Source of the DNA: Parachlamydiaceae bacterium
GTDB taxonomy: Bacteria; Chlamydiota; Chlamydiia; Chlamydiales; Parachlamydiaceae
Reading direction: 5' to 3'
Assembly (NCBI GenBank): GCA_003164155.1
Contig: PLSG01000368.1
Span: forward strand, 1-9,368
Length of the DNA stretch: 9,368 bases
Shown: positions 9,201 through 9,368 of the stretch, in pieces
Position numbering within the stretch: position 1 is the stretch's first letter
Layout: each line of letters starts with the position of its first letter
Notes under the pieces: generated by a model
Told to the model about the DNA's origin: nothing
The model's input: only the letters and a program-made list of their open reading frames with translations
The model's database searches: none
Program-made: the position numbers and the translations under genes

Positions 9201-9368
9201 AAATTTTATTGAAGATAGCCCTTATAAGCAGTTTGGCGAAGTGCAGCTAAAAGATGAGGCGCGTTTAGTTTTAGAAAGGTACAAAGCACTGTATTTGAAA
9301 AAGATAAAGCTCTTTATTTCAAAATATTCTGAACTAGTCGAGCAAGATTGGCTTAAAGCTCAAATTGA
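271..9368 (+). CDS. Giant DUF3638/DUF3645-type SF2-like ATPase protein, 3' end beyond the window
   Basis: A single frame stays open for 3,032 codons and leaves the window without a stop, so the C-terminus is missing. I recognise the C-terminal third as the DUF3638/DUF3645 family of very large proteins of unknown function, best known in fungi, plants and protists. Seen directly: P-loop MMGSGKS (residues 2262-2268), DEVD box (2402-2405), LAGPY and GSEFG (2582-2599), GFSGTPWN (2713-2720), IDVGA (2776-2780), HCTGSDIP (2848-2855) and QQGAYRLRELGKGQG (2876-2890). Upstream, LLLNGKKR (1355-1362) and LVLKNFAGETRVLIP (1591-1605) resemble conserved segments that I recall from eukaryotic homologues. Residues 271-420 hold a papain-like Cys/His/Asn motif set, and about 104-129 are proline-rich. 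I see no signal peptide or clear transmembrane helix, so the protein is probably cytosolic or exported by a specialised system. The start at 271 is the first in-frame ATG after a stop and has a Shine-Dalgarno-like sequence. Family assignment is confident; the biochemical role is unknown. Confidence 0.93.
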   Translation, partial: MTIHPSKIFSTPSIEIKEQREKTSAWMLSRQHVRLTHNSDTFSFAFDAQGMTAATFNGALPPLAKELLDKIVSLRASLLAHLPDTSRVISGQATLQSRAWNLNPVFPPGFPSLPFMPSTALPLVQLISPVIACAEEISPGALEKAKLPYAADRDLGPLSYKAIAHIFGDAFIKGMLVDGEELEGSTPLQILNMLCQFFKHSQAAKALSPQLEKVHKEILSALIFAKDLDAIQTYINQEKPTLKQIQGMKEIFAKQMHERLARLSPGETLLIPGGWTQDLTYNHTVYFYVIKETGPLPTFSFSIYNTGAGVDYHPGLETYVEEEGILSSKIKHLACLTQTNIPLEQVGHELAWQAFFEVNITHDHLVKKYRDIYDQFDIYLGFLKVISPALLDQNLSEKDLPTDKYVKPQQAGTCTWKSLAAFLNNRLGKESWKQLKYSLRTYLLTNLCHQLQARGPLAEKIKAEQSSFQKLSEVFFPVQEIFYTFYHSINPKGEESASFLLPLMEGSGVPISEFLALPEMNKVVQILASLRTSPLSIIDTTFDAVKLQKTLEHMVGMILLSPHLSMKIGIYNQIEACHKLLPELVELLKKRTNYLKEVDAAALYTQSINNFSQNIIKRWQAKKITPKEALESIQLMNALNNALKPNTQALKIYNVRLCNLSQRETAAMNLIVDEANLKEMEIKTSEGVLSSTKSLEVEDLFRSPKELLRQIEQVTEIVAKNIEAARFLDAHYAAEKALQQLPAVDEADKPPFWLAIPVEQVEGIMSSLADFSELFLKSTVLADRLEFCAPTEVVFHVQKLYAVMHQLFKRFEHAEEYRELVKNITPNFLTHKPEDGSCLSPYFFVVDPKQAQELRATMRYFKANYNKEPFFNYRCFVPESILGVEIKISAEDLIQRRDQENTAIHQFLLSHTVVNERLTKEIIEKFGYPTPPPHWLVALAKTDLRGTYLPKAFCALKLQFFTLQCFVLGNRKKNKEFLGSIQFYIKPPMKINAGWNPQIEGATQGLKVHTGRSTRVGDAFKWILPRDAQSVGNKLFSLDDMFIVRRLENSRYRNHLNEVNNFQSNVIMHPKWGQEKCKKLFALACREDTELQVVKSMAFFEHNLELLNDLAYQNLAMCLFFEAGILSEQLKQAPYTAMRCAEFYKKGFTYFLKKQLTSPLLFFFRCGHLFDAYLGEAMLTLGIVDDEICVSHTFAPILEKLLAERALKVTEKISICQELLGSYARFKSLSRDAALKVVELTMRLQNLEMLEEPELEHESRVAIALGSVPAFKIPLFLECQIKKSYIWAREVLLRESKGHPSAFKKEFSGYLSTIWLENPTDTRPEARPREWLSQKTDIFSSEDRQFIFNFANGELLLNGKKRTVLSPELRYLPFFYLLYPDSSKLKNIQGNAEGFSFIDQAGYLNEALKQGNDWHFYKTVENTKYKAVTKRGLNYLGYAHEEYPHAIKLAECAVRDLYGKLEQYAWKNCSAWISLSSKREILFFKMDLTYRFDLISHQLTYAAQAPYRDLSLVNKAVCRNNYALFAYFDKDYQVWKDRDGQVRYIQLSSYELDFKVEADEKGSQQISSVQLPGFYLSDQKIPLLENLLSYLVLKNFAGETRVLIPFKSFDGAFQGIGGLVSSESDPNRPEKSPKSHYAFSSMSFGDEGGKQYVNYLWLPESQQLRGHTVSENLYLILLYMRLGNYAPAFDLLQYRMKKLSAYSKHELTLFKHIKQLDGQAVENSILKLMTFYKQLQNQLIYPPLVDMVNSSLVNMDEVDAEKALMHYSQNLKKARLPLLSHKQELGIFKKLKYLSKKSTRLECLKSLAEGPLQKKLTHTLLEVDRPIGRMHFQHSKSPEQLLSSAPASLTRPVENFSFWNLYQLATLSSLNSEQQKRLHILFKLGSPKMDSIQRRMLSAVLKNPSNYPSYESFEHTITQEDVSDINNFLNKRGCDKRLEALYSSVIGLEKGAMKSLRIIPSSAATPMPIVKASYTRRPFLSKSAELLSAHLMHGSQLDGSRGLFIRPCDRTREREWQERAKNLSALIGHLESLEKSTKRSILQREIIRAKEDLCFLRAQAPASRWILNKRQLVASQNALERQLGDAAKCQNELETRLCALANQKPRKSQLLLARTLQDLAQAYIPLTLPELVKMYAQSNFTACLSRNSALDETELHRLESLVEEFLLTEVQQQQRKRALKCMHKICLRERSEEAESEDPEMERLTQELYRELSAESLVNPEKYPEQLVFQYLSGLLLRKDQIETLEKMSGGKGSEDLILQRMMGSGKSKVLLVLLALKIADGKRLACLIIPEELIEDVSNDMLIRSGEIFNQEAERLVWQNTSKKSLQVIYDKLLEVRDERKFLLVTSKELQLFALRARTVRLDLEKPEELARSVYEDYCARLELFRKIFGLLKSSGHAVMDEVDILLDCRHEVHISYGSAQPIARSRSDLSAILMEALLVDREFSNLFDYDCLKPKESEEKEGALRPLFTAELFKSQKRRFVKTVIAKLAAYAQSKDSDQHEIIYILHTNYKTYPDEAFQEKIEAYLADEVEVDENVLHNLNENQQDGWAFLREAIRTLELTLSRNFNEHYGFFPGEENILAGPYAGAQKPKIGSEFGNYRELIMYTLQAYLHEGIPLHLCVKVIEKLRSVSKRNCGSALEAFYKLCGGDRSYNLALITEKEIEALVASINRHPQRILNFVRLYILPTMVSPSMRLSSRPDHLVDFFKNVQGFSGTPWNHETYHPRLKTEFEQGLNGRIWCDAGAQMAIIEASQPQAYLNELDRLGIVAKTHAFIDVGATLKDIPTHEVADIFARLPGMQKRSSLPISGIISYLDNRQFIHRGKQKTPYAPEVADPMECYTVYDQKHCTGSDIPQAPKAWGAMSLNKNIRIRDFQQGAYRLRELGKGQGIISCPSRKTTEAIKAVLGKTKEDAFGVLDILLFALMNQTAQIEENNILSVRQKMQNAIYEKCESILSAVPPEFLQEPFYRELEEININFIEDSPYKQFGEVQLKDEARLVLERYKALYLKKIKLFISKYSELVEQDWLKAQI
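1066..1548 (+). other. Candidate permuted papain-like cysteine peptidase motif cluster (residues ~266-426 of the giant protein)
   Basis: Three conserved-looking islands occur in order. The first is an IPGGW turn (271-275) followed by NHTVYFYVI (282-290). The second is FSIYNTGAGVDYH (301-313). The third is QQAGTCTWKSLAAF (409-422). In papain, calpain and bleomycin hydrolase the active site is a Q-x(n)-G-x-C-W helix, then a His in an HAxxV strand, then Asn in an N-[SP]-W-G turn. Here H283 and N305-T-G resemble the second and third elements, and Q409/Q410 with C414 resembles the first, but the Cys element comes last, as in a circular permutation. H313 is an alternative catalytic His. This is motif reading by eye and inference. 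A non-catalytic fold is possible. Confidence 0.35.
6301..6600 (+). other. Charged helical, probable coiled-coil segment (residues ~2011-2110)
   Basis: This part of the giant protein is very rich in Arg, Lys, Glu, Gln, Leu and Ala. It has heptad-like spacing of Leu and Ile (for example LSALIGHLESLEK) and few prolines or glycines. A single short break occurs around residues 2070-2073 (APAS). It sits just before the ATPase core and probably forms an antiparallel helical hairpin or a dimerisation coil. The call comes from composition only. Confidence 0.45.
6961..8970 (+). other. SF2-helicase-like ATPase core of DUF3638 type (residues ~2231-2900)
   Basis: The order of motifs matches a two-lobed superfamily-2 motor. 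It begins with a Q-motif-like LRKDQI (2237-2242) and motif I MMGSGKS with Lys 2267. A motif Ia-like ACLIIPEEL (2286-2294) follows, then LLVTSKE (2344-2350) and a Walker B/motif II DEVD with Asp 2402 and Glu 2403. Motif III is GFSGTP (2713-2718). Lobe 2 has IDVGA (2776-2780), motif V-like TGSDIP (2850-2855) and motif VI-like QQGAYRLRELG (2876-2886), whose Arg 2881 and Arg 2883 could be arginine fingers. All catalytic positions that I can place are intact, so ATP hydrolysis is likely. The roughly 310 residues between motifs II and III are an unusually long insertion that includes the DUF3645 block. Nucleic acid or protein as the substrate cannot be decided here. Confidence 0.8.
8014..8100 (+). 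other. DUF3645 signature block (residues 2582-2610)
   Basis: The short stretch LAGPYAGAQ followed by KPKIGSEFGNYREL corresponds to the small DUF3645 signature, which in eukaryotic members reads roughly as L-A-V-P-[FY]-x-A-K-D-x-P-S-x-R-S-E-F-x-H. The Pro-[FY] pair, the second Pro and the Ser-Glu-Phe triplet are kept. The Lys-Asp pair and the Arg before Ser are not: here they are Gly-Ala and Gly. It lies between motif II and motif III of the ATPase core, as in the eukaryotic proteins. The comparison is from memory of the family. Confidence 0.7.

Noticed and set aside
271..9368. Pseudogene or frameshifted gene
   Set aside because: The complete hand translation found no in-frame stop over more than 3,000 codons, and the catalytic motifs in the C-terminal region are intact. 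The missing 3' end is due to the window boundary.

Overview
The window is almost entirely one giant protein-coding gene on the + strand. It starts at an ATG at position 271 and runs without an in-frame stop to the right edge: 3,032 complete codons, with the 3' end cut off by the window. I translated the whole frame by hand and found no interruption. Most other sizeable open frames, on either strand, lie inside this gene and look like shadows of it.

Layout. Positions 1-131 hold a long, nearly perfect inverted repeat built from short CGCAAAGAA units, probably an intergenic palindromic or MITE-like repeat. Positions 132-270 are an AT-rich leader with a doubtful 30-codon ORF, weak promoter-like hexamers and a plausible ribosome binding site. 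From 271 onward is the giant gene. Its first ~2,200 residues are mostly helical with no recognised enzyme domain, except for a Cys/His/Asn motif cluster at residues 271-420 that looks papain-like but in permuted order. Residues ~2010-2110 are strongly charged and probably coiled-coil. Residues ~2235-2900 carry an SF2-helicase-like ATPase core that I recognise as the DUF3638/DUF3645 architecture, best known from very large proteins of unknown function in fungi, plants and protists.

Organism. No rRNA or taxonomic marker is present. Moderate-to-low GC content (by eye), bacterial-style spacing and a giant DUF3638-type protein in a bacterial-looking context suggest an amoeba-associated or environmental Chlamydiae member (Parachlamydia/Waddlia/Simkania-like). 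This is inference from family distribution, not proof; another protist-associated bacterium is possible.

How it may work. The protein combines a putative cysteine-peptidase-like N-terminal module, a long helical scaffold and a C-terminal nucleoside-triphosphate-driven motor with its SF2-like motifs intact. A large ATP-dependent machine or host-directed effector is a reasonable hypothesis, but nothing in the window establishes its substrate or partners.
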